Source: JBJHBY01 sp050485745
Lineage (GTDB): Bacteria; Pseudomonadota; Gammaproteobacteria; Pseudomonadales; CAMLJR01
Reading direction: 5' to 3'
DNA length: 5,813 nt
Assembly (NCBI GenBank): GCA_050485745.1
Contig: JBJHBY010000220.1
Location: forward strand, 1 to 5,813
Shown here: in pieces, positions 1 through 5,813 of the stretch
How positions within the stretch are numbered: position 1 is the stretch's first letter
Layout of the letters: every line of letters starts with the position of its first letter
Made by a program: the position numbers and the translations under genes
The notes under the pieces: generated by a model
Seen by the model: only the letters and a program-made list of their open reading frames with translations
Database searches by the model: none
Told to the model about the DNA's origin: nothing

Positions 1-116
1 ACACTGGACATCGTTGCAACGCTCGTCAAGGAGAGCAACCCTTGACCTTTGCGTTGCGCCTCGCCAGTGCACGCCAGAGGCTCCGCTGAGCCATTGCCGA
101 ATTGATCAGAGGTGCC
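1..116 (-). mobile_element. Possible end of an insertion sequence abutting the NrfA-like stop codon
   Basis: No gene is supported here. Reading leftward on the minus strand, the cytochrome's stop lies within TTAA (117-120), immediately followed by GGCACCTCTGATCAATTC (116-99). TTAA fits the YTAR target of IS5-family elements, and a GG-starting end next to it resembles the style of their terminal repeats. I could not identify a specific element, and no transposase or second end is in view. The stretch also holds a 10-bp palindrome (12-21) and a 5-bp stem-loop (79-92) without a T-tract, so no convincing terminator for the cytochrome gene is seen. Confidence 0.2.
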
Positions 117-1349
117 TTAATCCTTACCAGCTTCCTCCAGCCCCTCAACCCCCTCCCGCGCCATCCGGGCTGCATCCGTCAGCAGTCGCACCGTTTCCTG
201 GGGTGAGTGAAAGCCCAGGGATGCATCGGCGTCGATAAAGTCCCAACGGATATGGGCGCGGCGGTGGGCCTTGAGGGCGGGTTCGAGGGCGCTGTCGCTG
301 ACGCCGGCGGCGCGGGCTTTGGTGATGGCGTGCATCAGTTCGGTCAGGGCCTGTTCGGTAATGTCCATCAGGGCGCGGGTATTCTGCTGGATCTTGCGGC
401 TTCGAGTGTACAGGCGCTCGCTGGTCGTGCCGCTGTGACAGTGCAGGCAGGCGGCTTCGATTTTGCTCAGGGGGCTGCCGCCGGAGTGGTCGGTGATGCG
501 CATGCCGCCGCGCTGCACGGTGGGCATGTGGCAGTCGGCGCAGGCGGTGTCGTGGCGGGCGTGGACGCTGGTGCTGTGCAGTTCCATGTTGGGGTGCTGG
601 ATCTTGATCAGCCCGGCACCGGTGTCGGCATGGTGCCAGTCGCTGAAGCCGATGTCGTCATAAAACGCCTCGATATCCTCCAGGCGCAGGCCCTGCTGCC
701 AGGGGAATACCAGTTCCTGTGTGCCCTCGCGGAAATAGTATTCAACGTGGCACTGGGCGCAGACGTGGCTGCGCATGACCTGGCGCGACTCCTTGTCGGG
801 GTCGATGCCGAGGTGTTCCATGGCGTTGAGCAGGGCGGAGCGGTTCACCTCCAGCGCCATGCTGCCGGCGGCGTGGCAGTCGGTGCAGGTACTGCCATGG
901 TGCACCTGGTCCTGGATGTCGTGGTACATCAGCACGTTGAGGTCGTCCCAGCCGTACTGCTGCACCAGCCGCGGTGCCTCGGCGGCGTGGCAGTGGATGC
1001 AGCCGGCGGGTTGCTCGCGCTCCTGGCTGCGGCGGCTCTGGTGCTGGTCGGTTTGCGCGTAGTAATGGGCGCGGGCCTGGTTGTACTCCAGAGCAAAGGC
1101 GTTGCCGGCCCAGGCGTGCTGGCGGAAGGGGTTGGCCGCGAGCTTGTCCCGCGGTGGCCCGGCGTCGTGGGCGGCGCCTTCGAAGAAGGAGGCCACGTGC
1201 AGGGGGTAGAGCTCCGCCCAGGCGCGCGGGTCGATGTGCTCCTCCAGTGCCTGCATGCGTCGCTGCTGCTGCCAGGCGAAGGCCAGTGCCACCGCCACGA
1301 TCAGTGCGAGGGTGGCCAGCGCCACCTGCCTTGCTTTCCGCTCCCGCAC
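117..1349 (-). CDS. nrfA: Pentaheme cytochrome c of the NrfA (c552 nitrite reductase) family, CxxCH variant
   Basis: Predicted periplasmic multiheme reductase; classical NrfA reduces nitrite to ammonium with six electrons. Seen in the 410 aa: a basic N-terminus and one hydrophobic segment (about 8-26), either an anchor or a signal peptide with a possible cut after AFA (residue 25); five heme motifs CIHCH (C117), CTDCH (C155), CAQCH (C197), CADCH (C270) and CLHCH (C301). Spacings of 38 (hemes 1-2) and 73 (hemes 3-4) match E. coli NrfA as I recall it. NrfA hallmarks kept: CHVEYYF (E203, Y204), KIQH (K249, Q251, H252) and an Arg at 106/107 before heme 1, corresponding to the catalytic Arg/Tyr/His and calcium site. 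Odd: heme 1 is CxxCH, not the CxxCK of classical NrfA, and the C-terminus is shorter by some tens of residues. The GTG start at 1349 has AGGAGG 8 nt upstream; longer in-frame starts would run into the preceding gene. Hydroxylamine, NO or sulfite are alternative substrates; the symbol marks the family, not proven nitrite reduction. Confidence 0.9.
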   Translation of the reverse strand: MRERKARQVALATLALIVAVALAFAWQQQRRMQALEEHIDPRAWAELYPLHVASFFEGAAHDAGPPRDKLAANPFRQHAWAGNAFALEYNQARAHYYAQTDQHQSRRSQEREQPAGCIHCHAAEAPRLVQQYGWDDLNVLMYHDIQDQVHHGSTCTDCHAAGSMALEVNRSALLNAMEHLGIDPDKESRQVMRSHVCAQCHVEYYFREGTQELVFPWQQGLRLEDIEAFYDDIGFSDWHHADTGAGLIKIQHPNMELHSTSVHARHDTACADCHMPTVQRGGMRITDHSGGSPLSKIEAACLHCHSGTTSERLYTRSRKIQQNTRALMDITEQALTELMHAITKARAAGVSDSALEPALKAHRRAHIRWDFIDADASLGFHSPQETVRLLTDAARMAREGVEGLEEAGKD

Positions 1350-1357
1350 TGTCGCGC

Positions 1358-1363
1358 CCTCCT
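1358..1363 (-). promoter_or_regulatory. Strong ribosome binding site of the NrfA-like gene
   Basis: A full AGGAGG preceded by a run of A residues on the minus strand, 8 nt before the GTG at 1349. It is the best Shine-Dalgarno sequence in the window and fixes the start of the cytochrome, ruling out upstream extension into the reductase gene. It suggests efficient independent translation. Confidence 0.85.
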
Positions 1364-1408
1364 TTTTTCCGAAGCTGCTTCCCGAACCTGGTTTCCGGAT
1401 CTGGCCTG

Positions 1409-2752
1409 TCAGGCCATATCGAACAGTTCCCGGTGGATGTGATGGCGCGGTACTCCCAACTGCGCCAGGCTGCCCTGTACCGCATCCAGCATCACCTGCG
1501 GGCCGCAAAGAAAGAACACCCGCTCGCGATAGTCCGTGGGCAGGTGGCGGCGCAGGATTTCGGCATCGATGTAGCCGCTTTCGCCCTCCCAGCCTGCGGG
1601 TGGGCTCTCCAGCACCGGTACCACGTTCAGGTTCATGCGTTGCCGCAGGTCCAGCATCTCGTCGCGTCGCGGGATGCGTTCCCACTCGCTGTGCGCGGCC
1701 AGGAACACGTGGTGGCGCGGGTCACCGCGCTGTGCCAGCGCCTGCAGCATGCCCAGCAGGGGTGCGGTGCCTATGCCGCCGCCGATGAACACATAGCCCG
1801 GCGCGTTCGGGTAGCGATCGCAGCTGAACACGCCGTAGGGGCCGTCGACATAGACGCGGGTGCCGGGGGGTGTGTCGCCGATGTGGTTGGTGAAGTCCCC
1901 CAGTTCCTTGATGGTGAACTGCAGGCTGCCGTCGTCCCGCGGCGCGCTGGCGATGGAGAAGGGATGCTCCTGCATTACCAGTGGCGAATGGCCGATGCTG
2001 AGCCAGCAGAACTGCCCGGGCATGAAGTCGATGCCGGGGTGGCCCTCGGGCTCCAGGGTCAGGGTCCAGCAGTTGCCCCGCTCCTCGCGGATGTCGCGCA
2101 GGCGCCAGGGATGGCGCAGCAGCCGCAGGGGGCGCAGCAGGCGAACCTGCAGCACGATCAGCGGCAGCCCCAGGGCGATCAGCAGCCACAAACCGGTCAG
2201 GGCCGGGGTGGCGCTGTAGTACCCAATGCTCCACAGATGGGCGAAGGCCAGGGCCACCACGGCCAGGGCCATGAGCAGGTGCAGCAGGCGCCAGATGTCA
2301 TAGGGCAGGCGCAGGGCCTTGCGCCACACGGAGCTGGCTACCAGCAGTAGCATCAGGCCCAGGGCCAGCATACCGCTGACGATGGACCAGGACAGCGCGC
2401 GCAGGCTGAACTGGGTGACGATGGCGGGGTTGGCGGCCACCAGCAGCAGCGGGTGGGCCAGCACCACCGCCAGCAGGGCGTAGGCCAGGCAGCGGTGGAA
2501 GTAGTAGATCACGTCCATGCCGAAGGGCGCCGCCGGTCGGTGCAGGCGTGCGGTGATGAAGAACTGCAGCACCAGCATGATCAGCCCGGCAAAGCCCAGG
2601 GCGATGCCCAGGTCCCACCAGAAGCCGCCCTTGGCCGGGGTCGGGGCCAGAAGCAGTGCCAGCAGCGGCGCCAGCACCAGCAGCAGATAGGCGCCCAGCC
2701 AGAAGGCGGCGGGGCGCGGGGGCTGGAAGGGTTTTCGGGGGTGTTGCTTCAC
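1409..2752 (-). CDS. Membrane NAD(P)H:di-heme b reductase (ferric reductase/NOX-like, FAD- and NAD-binding)
   Basis: Likely carries electrons from cytoplasmic NAD(P)H via FAD and two stacked b hemes across the inner membrane. Seen in the 447 aa: about six hydrophobic helices (roughly 16-36, 46-67, 84-106, 118-140, 154-176, 182-203); two H-x13-H pairs, H86/H100 and H158/H172, the bis-His heme pattern of the ferric reductase/NADPH oxidase superfamily; then a ferredoxin-reductase-type module with PGQF (245-248), the FAD motif HPFSIAS (263-269), DGPYGVFS (303-310), the nucleotide motif GGGIGTAPLLGML (324-336) and CGP (416-418) near the C-terminus. The domain order matches Ferric_reduct, FAD_binding and NAD_binding. 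The GTG at 2752 is chosen because GGGAG lies about 10 nt upstream; the GTG at 2761 would add 3 residues but sits only 1 nt from that site. The stop TGA lies inside a 5-bp inverted repeat (1403-1415). The next gene, an NrfA-like cytochrome, is the obvious candidate acceptor. The terminal acceptor (Fe(III), oxygen or the cytochrome) cannot be told from sequence. Confidence 0.92.
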   Translation of the reverse strand: MKQHPRKPFQPPRPAAFWLGAYLLLVLAPLLALLLAPTPAKGGFWWDLGIALGFAGLIMLVLQFFITARLHRPAAPFGMDVIYYFHRCLAYALLAVVLAHPLLLVAANPAIVTQFSLRALSWSIVSGMLALGLMLLLVASSVWRKALRLPYDIWRLLHLLMALAVVALAFAHLWSIGYYSATPALTGLWLLIALGLPLIVLQVRLLRPLRLLRHPWRLRDIREERGNCWTLTLEPEGHPGIDFMPGQFCWLSIGHSPLVMQEHPFSIASAPRDDGSLQFTIKELGDFTNHIGDTPPGTRVYVDGPYGVFSCDRYPNAPGYVFIGGGIGTAPLLGMLQALAQRGDPRHHVFLAAHSEWERIPRRDEMLDLRQRMNLNVVPVLESPPAGWEGESGYIDAEILRRHLPTDYRERVFFLCGPQVMLDAVQGSLAQLGVPRHHIHRELFDMA

Positions 2753-2777
2753 CCTGTGCACTCTCCCTGTTGCGGAT

Positions 2778-2793
2778 GGCCCGGGGCCGGGCC
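2778..2793 (-). other. GC-rich intergenic hairpin between protease and reductase genes
   Basis: The minus-strand sequence GGCCCGGCCCCGGGCC is a perfect inverted repeat: 7-bp arms around CC, or more realistically a 6-bp all-GC stem with a GCCC loop. It begins 3 nt after the TAA stop of the protease gene and ends about 26 nt before the reductase start. No T-tract follows, so it is not a standard intrinsic terminator. It could cause partial termination, mark an RNA processing or stability point, or be neutral. Confidence 0.5.
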
Positions 2794-2796
2794 CCG

Positions 2797-5751
2797 TTAC
2801 AGATCCTCCAGATACCGCAGCGTCCAGCCCTCGGCCTCGAAGGCGGCGCGGCGCTGTCTGGCGGTGGTCGGGCTGGTGAGCACGGCGCTGCTGGCCCGCT
2901 CCGGGGTCAGCCAGGTCTCGGCCACGCGGCGCAGGTCGTCGATGCCGACGGCGAGTACGCGCTGGCGGAAGCGGCGGCGCTGTTCCGGGTCGCGGCCGAA
3001 CAGGCGATTGTGGAAATCCTGCTTGGCCTCGCCGGCGGGGGAGCCGGGTTTGTCGAGGCTGCCGAGCACGCCGAGGATGGCCTCCTCCAGCTGTTCGTCG
3101 CGCTGGGGTTCCTGCAGCAGCCAGCGCAGGGCGGCGTCGAAGTCACCCAGGGTCTCGTCCAGGCGCGGGTCGCGGTAGGAGTAGAAGCGAAAACTGCCGG
3201 TGTTGGAATCCTGGCTGGCACCGCCGCCGTAGGCGCCACCCTGCTCGCGCACGGCGCGGTGCAGGTAGCCATTGCGCAGGTAGCCGCCGAGCACGGTCAG
3301 CGCGGCGCAGTCCGGGTGGTCGATGGCCACGGTGGGATAGGCGCGGGCGCAGAAGTTCACCTGGGTGTTCACCACCCACAGTTCGCGGCGTGGCTGTGGT
3401 TGCGTCTCGGGCTGCCAGCGGCCGGCGTCGGCGCGGGCAAAGGGGTCCTCCGGCCAGCGCCGCGCGGCGCCCTCGGCCAGGGCCGGGAGCATGTCCGGCT
3501 CGGCGATCTGCAGCAGTTGCTTGTCGCCGCCGAGCACAGCCCGGTGCAACGCTCCCAGGCGTGCGCCGTAGGCCTGCAGCGCGCTGTCGTCGCGCAGGCT
3601 GGCATCGAGCTGGCGCAAGGCCTTGAGCCCACCCAGTCCGGCCCACTCGTGGCTCCACTGGGCGACGGGGCCGAAGCCGGCGCTGGCGGCCATCGCCGCC
3701 CGCATGTGGCCGTTGCCGGTCACCCCCTGTTCGCGTCGGGCCAGGCGCTGGGCGACGAGGTCGCGCAGGCGCGGCAGTTCGTCAAAGCGCGCCGCGTCCA
3801 GGGTGTCGCGCATCAGGGCGCTCTGTTGCTCGTGGTTGCGCGCCAGGGCCTTGGAGGCCAGCACCAGCACGGCGCTGGCGCGGGTCGGGTCGTCGATCGG
3901 GCTGCGCAGGGTGGAGTAGGCGGTGATGCCGCCGCACACCGCGGCCTGGCGTGCCTGGGTGGTGAGGTAGTCGTCGCCGCCGATGCCCACTTCGGTGAGG
4001 GCATCGGTGTAGGCGGGCAGCAGGGCCAGTTGTTCCGCGTCCAGTGCGGGCACCGGCATTACCAGCTGCTGGTAGGCCAGGCCGTTGGTGCCGCGGGCGT
4101 AGCAGGCCGCCTGCAGGGCGCCGATGCGGCGGCGCTCGCCGTGTACCTCGTGGATGTCCGGCTTGACGTCCTCCAGGCCGACCTTGGGCAGCAGGCTCAG
4201 GTCCGGCTCCTGGTTCTGCCGCGCCTGCAGGGCGCGCGCCTGCTCGACGATGGCCTGGCGCTGGCTGTCGTCCAGCTGTGCCTTGATCGCGGCCAGGCGC
4301 GCGGCCTCGGCGGCGTCGCGGCGCGCGGACATGTCCCGGTCCGGCACCAGGGTCAGGGTCACCCGATGCGGGTTGTCCAGCAGCAGGCGTCGGGCCAGGG
4401 CGGGAATGTAGTCCGGGTCCTGGATGGCCTCGCGCAGGCGCGCGATGGCCGGGTCGATGTCGAGCAGGGTCACCGGGTCGCCGCGGTGGGTGGCGGCGGC
4501 CAGGCTGTTCATGATCAGCTGCAGGCCGTAGGGGTAGTGGTCGCCGCCGATCTCCCGGTGCTGCAGCTCCAGCTGGTGCAGCATGGCCTCGACCTGCTCC
4601 CGGGGGATGCCCTCGTCGGCGACGCGGCGCAGGGTGTCCAGCACCAGTTGTTCCACCGCCTCGGTGTGCTCCGGGCGGCTGCCCTCCACACCGCACACCA
4701 GGCACAGCTCGCGCAGGGAGTCCTCCATGCCGCACAGGGGCGAGGGTGCGCTGCCGAGGGAGGTGGTCTCCAGGGCGTGCAGCAGGGGCGAGCTGCTGTT
4801 GTCCATCAGCACTGAGGCCAGCAGTTGCGCCTCCAGCAGATCATCCAGCTCGGTGCTCTTGCCCAGCAGCCAGCCCACCACGATGTGGGTCTTGTCGCTG
4901 CAGTCAGTGTCTTCCGTCCAGGGGTAGTGCTCCAGGGCGCGCATCGGCGCGTGGTAGCGCTTTTCATCGGGTACGGCAATGTGGTCGTGCCGGGCCTTGA
5001 AGTCCTTCAGGGCGAGCGCCTCGAACTGCGCGTGGTGCTGGTGCGCGGGGATGTCGCCAAAGGTCATGAAGATGGCATTGCTGGGATGGTAGTGGCTGCG
5101 ATAGAAGTGCAGCAGCTGTTCGTAGCTGAGGTCCGGGATGTGCTCCGGGTCGCCACCGCTGTTGTAGTGGTAGGTGGTGGTGGGGTAGAGGTATTTGCTC
5201 AGTGTGTGCCACAGGGCGCTGGGCACGCTGCTCATGGCGCCCTTCATCTCGTTGAAGACGATGCCCTTGAACACCAGGTCGCTGTCCGGGTTGTCGGCTT
5301 CCGTGAACTCCAGGCGGTGGCCCTCCTGGGCGAAGTCCAGCGGGTCCAGCCTGGAGTGGAACACTGCGTCGAGGTACACCTGCAGCAGGTTGTCGAAGTC
5401 CTTGCGGTTCTGGCTGGCGAAGGGGTAGGCGGTCCAGTCGGCGCTGGTGAAGGCGTTCATGAAGGTGTTGAGGGAGCGCCGCAGCATCATGAAGAAGGGG
5501 TCGCGCACCGGGTAGCGCTCGCTGCCGCACAGGGCCGTATGCTCGAGGATATGGGCGACGCCGGTGCTGTCCTTGGGCATGGTGCGCAGTGCCACGAGGA
5601 ACACGTTCTCGTCGAAGTCCGCCGCCAGGTGGTAGTGCATGGCCCCGGTCCTGCGATGGCGATAGACCTCGACCGCCAGGTTGAGGGCGTCGATCTGCCG
5701 GCTGGTCTGCCACTCGAAGGCGGGGTGCAGGGTACTGGGCTGGGCGGTCAC
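2797..5751 (-). CDS. M16C-family zinc metalloprotease (PreP/falcilysin-like, insulinase superfamily)
   Basis: Predicted peptidasome of 984 aa that encloses and degrades unfolded peptides with an inverted zincin site. Seen: the HxxEH motif as HILEH, with zinc ligands H67 and H71 and catalytic base E70, and the third ligand E168 in VFNEMKGA about 100 residues later, as in PreP. The C-terminal half has the distal catalytic pair R835 and Y841 in REQGGAYGG, followed by FRFYSYRDP, also typical of M16C. The length fits the two-half, four-domain M16C proteins (about 970-1050 aa) rather than short M16B processing peptidases. There is no signal peptide or membrane segment, so it is probably cytoplasmic. 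The GTG start at 5751 is preferred because GAGGAG lies 5 nt upstream; an in-frame TTG at 5772 would add 7 residues but lacks a good ribosome site. It stops with TAA, 44 nt before the membrane reductase, and is probably first in the transcript. Bacterial members are often annotated only as insulinase family protein; the physiological substrate is unknown. Confidence 0.95.
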   Translation of the reverse strand: MTAQPSTLHPAFEWQTSRQIDALNLAVEVYRHRRTGAMHYHLAADFDENVFLVALRTMPKDSTGVAHILEHTALCGSERYPVRDPFFMMLRRSLNTFMNAFTSADWTAYPFASQNRKDFDNLLQVYLDAVFHSRLDPLDFAQEGHRLEFTEADNPDSDLVFKGIVFNEMKGAMSSVPSALWHTLSKYLYPTTTYHYNSGGDPEHIPDLSYEQLLHFYRSHYHPSNAIFMTFGDIPAHQHHAQFEALALKDFKARHDHIAVPDEKRYHAPMRALEHYPWTEDTDCSDKTHIVVGWLLGKSTELDDLLEAQLLASVLMDNSSSPLLHALETTSLGSAPSPLCGMEDSLRELCLVCGVEGSRPEHTEAVEQLVLDTLRRVADEGIPREQVEAMLHQLELQHREIGGDHYPYGLQLIMNSLAAATHRGDPVTLLDIDPAIARLREAIQDPDYIPALARRLLLDNPHRVTLTLVPDRDMSARRDAAEAARLAAIKAQLDDSQRQAIVEQARALQARQNQEPDLSLLPKVGLEDVKPDIHEVHGERRRIGALQAACYARGTNGLAYQQLVMPVPALDAEQLALLPAYTDALTEVGIGGDDYLTTQARQAAVCGGITAYSTLRSPIDDPTRASAVLVLASKALARNHEQQSALMRDTLDAARFDELPRLRDLVAQRLARREQGVTGNGHMRAAMAASAGFGPVAQWSHEWAGLGGLKALRQLDASLRDDSALQAYGARLGALHRAVLGGDKQLLQIAEPDMLPALAEGAARRWPEDPFARADAGRWQPETQPQPRRELWVVNTQVNFCARAYPTVAIDHPDCAALTVLGGYLRNGYLHRAVREQGGAYGGGASQDSNTGSFRFYSYRDPRLDETLGDFDAALRWLLQEPQRDEQLEEAILGVLGSLDKPGSPAGEAKQDFHNRLFGRDPEQRRRFRQRVLAVGIDDLRRVAETWLTPERASSAVLTSPTTARQRRAAFEAEGWTLRYLEDL

Positions 5752-5756
5752 GGTGT

Positions 5757-5762
5757 CTCCTC
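5757..5762 (-). promoter_or_regulatory. Ribosome binding site of the protease gene
   Basis: GAGGAG on the minus strand, 5 nt before the GTG at 5751. It decides between that start and the in-frame TTG at 5772, which has no comparable site. Confidence 0.7.
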
Positions 5763-5778
5763 GTCGACGCAACTGGAT

Positions 5779-5805
5779 GCCCCCATTGTACCGGGCGCCG
5801 GGGGC
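5779..5805. repeat. Inverted repeat flanking the putative -10 element
   Basis: Perfect 6-bp arms GCCCCC (5779-5784) and GGGGGC (5800-5805) are separated by 15 nt. The spacing between arm centres is 21 bp, about two helical turns, and the putative -10 hexamer lies just inside one arm. It could be a dimeric regulator site, a DNA or RNA hairpin, or chance in GC-rich sequence. Confidence 0.25.
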
Positions 5806-5813
5806 AGTGCCAC
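5785..5813 (-). promoter_or_regulatory. Possible sigma70-type promoter for the protease gene and probable operon
   Basis: On the minus strand, TACAAT (5785-5790) matches the -10 consensus at 5 of 6 positions. GTGGCA (5808-5813, the very end of the window) matches the -35 consensus at 4 of 6, with a 17-bp spacer. Transcription would start near 5778, leaving a leader of roughly 27 nt with the ribosome site and GTG at 5751. It is the only AT-containing hexamer in a very GC-rich stretch. No other promoter of similar quality was noticed before the two downstream genes. It is unsupported by experiment, and the -35 is weak. Confidence 0.4.

Noticed and set aside
27..44. Inverted repeat CAAGG/CCTTG with an 8-nt loop near the left edge
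   Set aside because: A 5-bp arm is expected by chance and nothing else supports a function.
79..92. Stem-loop GGCTC-AGCG-GAGCC downstream of the cytochrome as a terminator
   Set aside because: The stem is only 5 bp and no T-tract follows on the minus strand.
1403..1415. Inverted repeat GGCCT-GAC-AGGCC at the reductase stop codon as a terminator
   Set aside because: Short stem, overlaps the stop codon and has no T-tract; the strong ribosome site downstream suggests read-through into the cytochrome gene.
207..1442. Plus-strand open frame of 411 aa opposite the cytochrome
   Set aside because: Low-complexity Ala/Gly/Val-rich shadow of the minus-strand gene, typical of GC-rich DNA; the opposite strand has five heme motifs and a ribosome site.
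1350..1685. N-terminal extension of the NrfA-like frame, giving 522 aa
   Set aside because: The extra 112 residues mostly overlap the end of the membrane reductase gene in another frame, are Pro/Arg/Gly-rich with no domain, and precede a clear signal or anchor segment that has a perfect ribosome site just before it.
974..2350. Plus-strand open frame of 458 aa spanning the cytochrome-reductase junction
   Set aside because: Arg/Pro/Ala-rich start and Gln/Ala-rich end, spanning two real genes on the other strand; no domain seen.
2656..4815. Plus-strand open frame of 719 aa opposite the protease
   Set aside because: Ala/Gly/Gln/Val-rich with no recognisable domain. It is a mirror of the protease coding frame, whose catalytic motifs are intact.
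1..5813. CRISPR array, tRNA or rRNA genes
   Set aside because: No regularly spaced repeats, tRNA-like cloverleaf or rRNA signature was noticed; about 95 percent of the window is explained by three coding genes.

Overview
The window is GC-rich and every real gene lies on the minus strand, read from high to low coordinates. The three proteins point to a gammaproteobacterium, perhaps of the Ectothiorhodospiraceae/Chromatiales type. That placement rests on composition and gene families only, so it is tentative.

Layout in transcription order: (1) a possible sigma70-type promoter at the right edge (5785-5813), with its -10 hexamer inside an inverted repeat; (2) a complete M16C-family zinc metalloprotease (PreP/falcilysin type, 984 aa, 5751-2797); (3) a 44-nt gap holding a perfect GC hairpin; (4) a membrane NAD(P)H/FAD/di-heme-b reductase of the ferric reductase/NADPH oxidase superfamily (447 aa, 2752-1409); (5) a 57-nt gap (59 nt counted from the preceding stop codon's last base to the start codon) ending in a strong AGGAGG ribosome binding site; (6) a pentaheme cytochrome c of the NrfA (cytochrome c552 nitrite reductase) family (410 aa, 1349-117); (7) 116 bases with no supported gene, which might be the end of an insertion sequence abutting the nrfA-like stop codon. 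All three genes appear to start with GTG.

The most interesting feature is the pair of redox genes. The membrane protein has the parts to carry electrons from cytoplasmic NAD(P)H through FAD and two b hemes to the periplasmic side. The next gene encodes a periplasm-facing NrfA-like enzyme that keeps the recognisable catalytic Arg, Tyr and His and the calcium-site residues, but has CxxCH where classical NrfA has the lysine-ligated CxxCK heme. No NrfH or NrfBCD quinol-oxidising partner is present in the window. The two genes may form an NAD(P)H-driven periplasmic reductase for nitrite, hydroxylamine, NO or a sulfur oxyanion. This is inference from gene order and motifs. The upstream protease probably shares a transcript with them, but no functional link can be read from the sequence.
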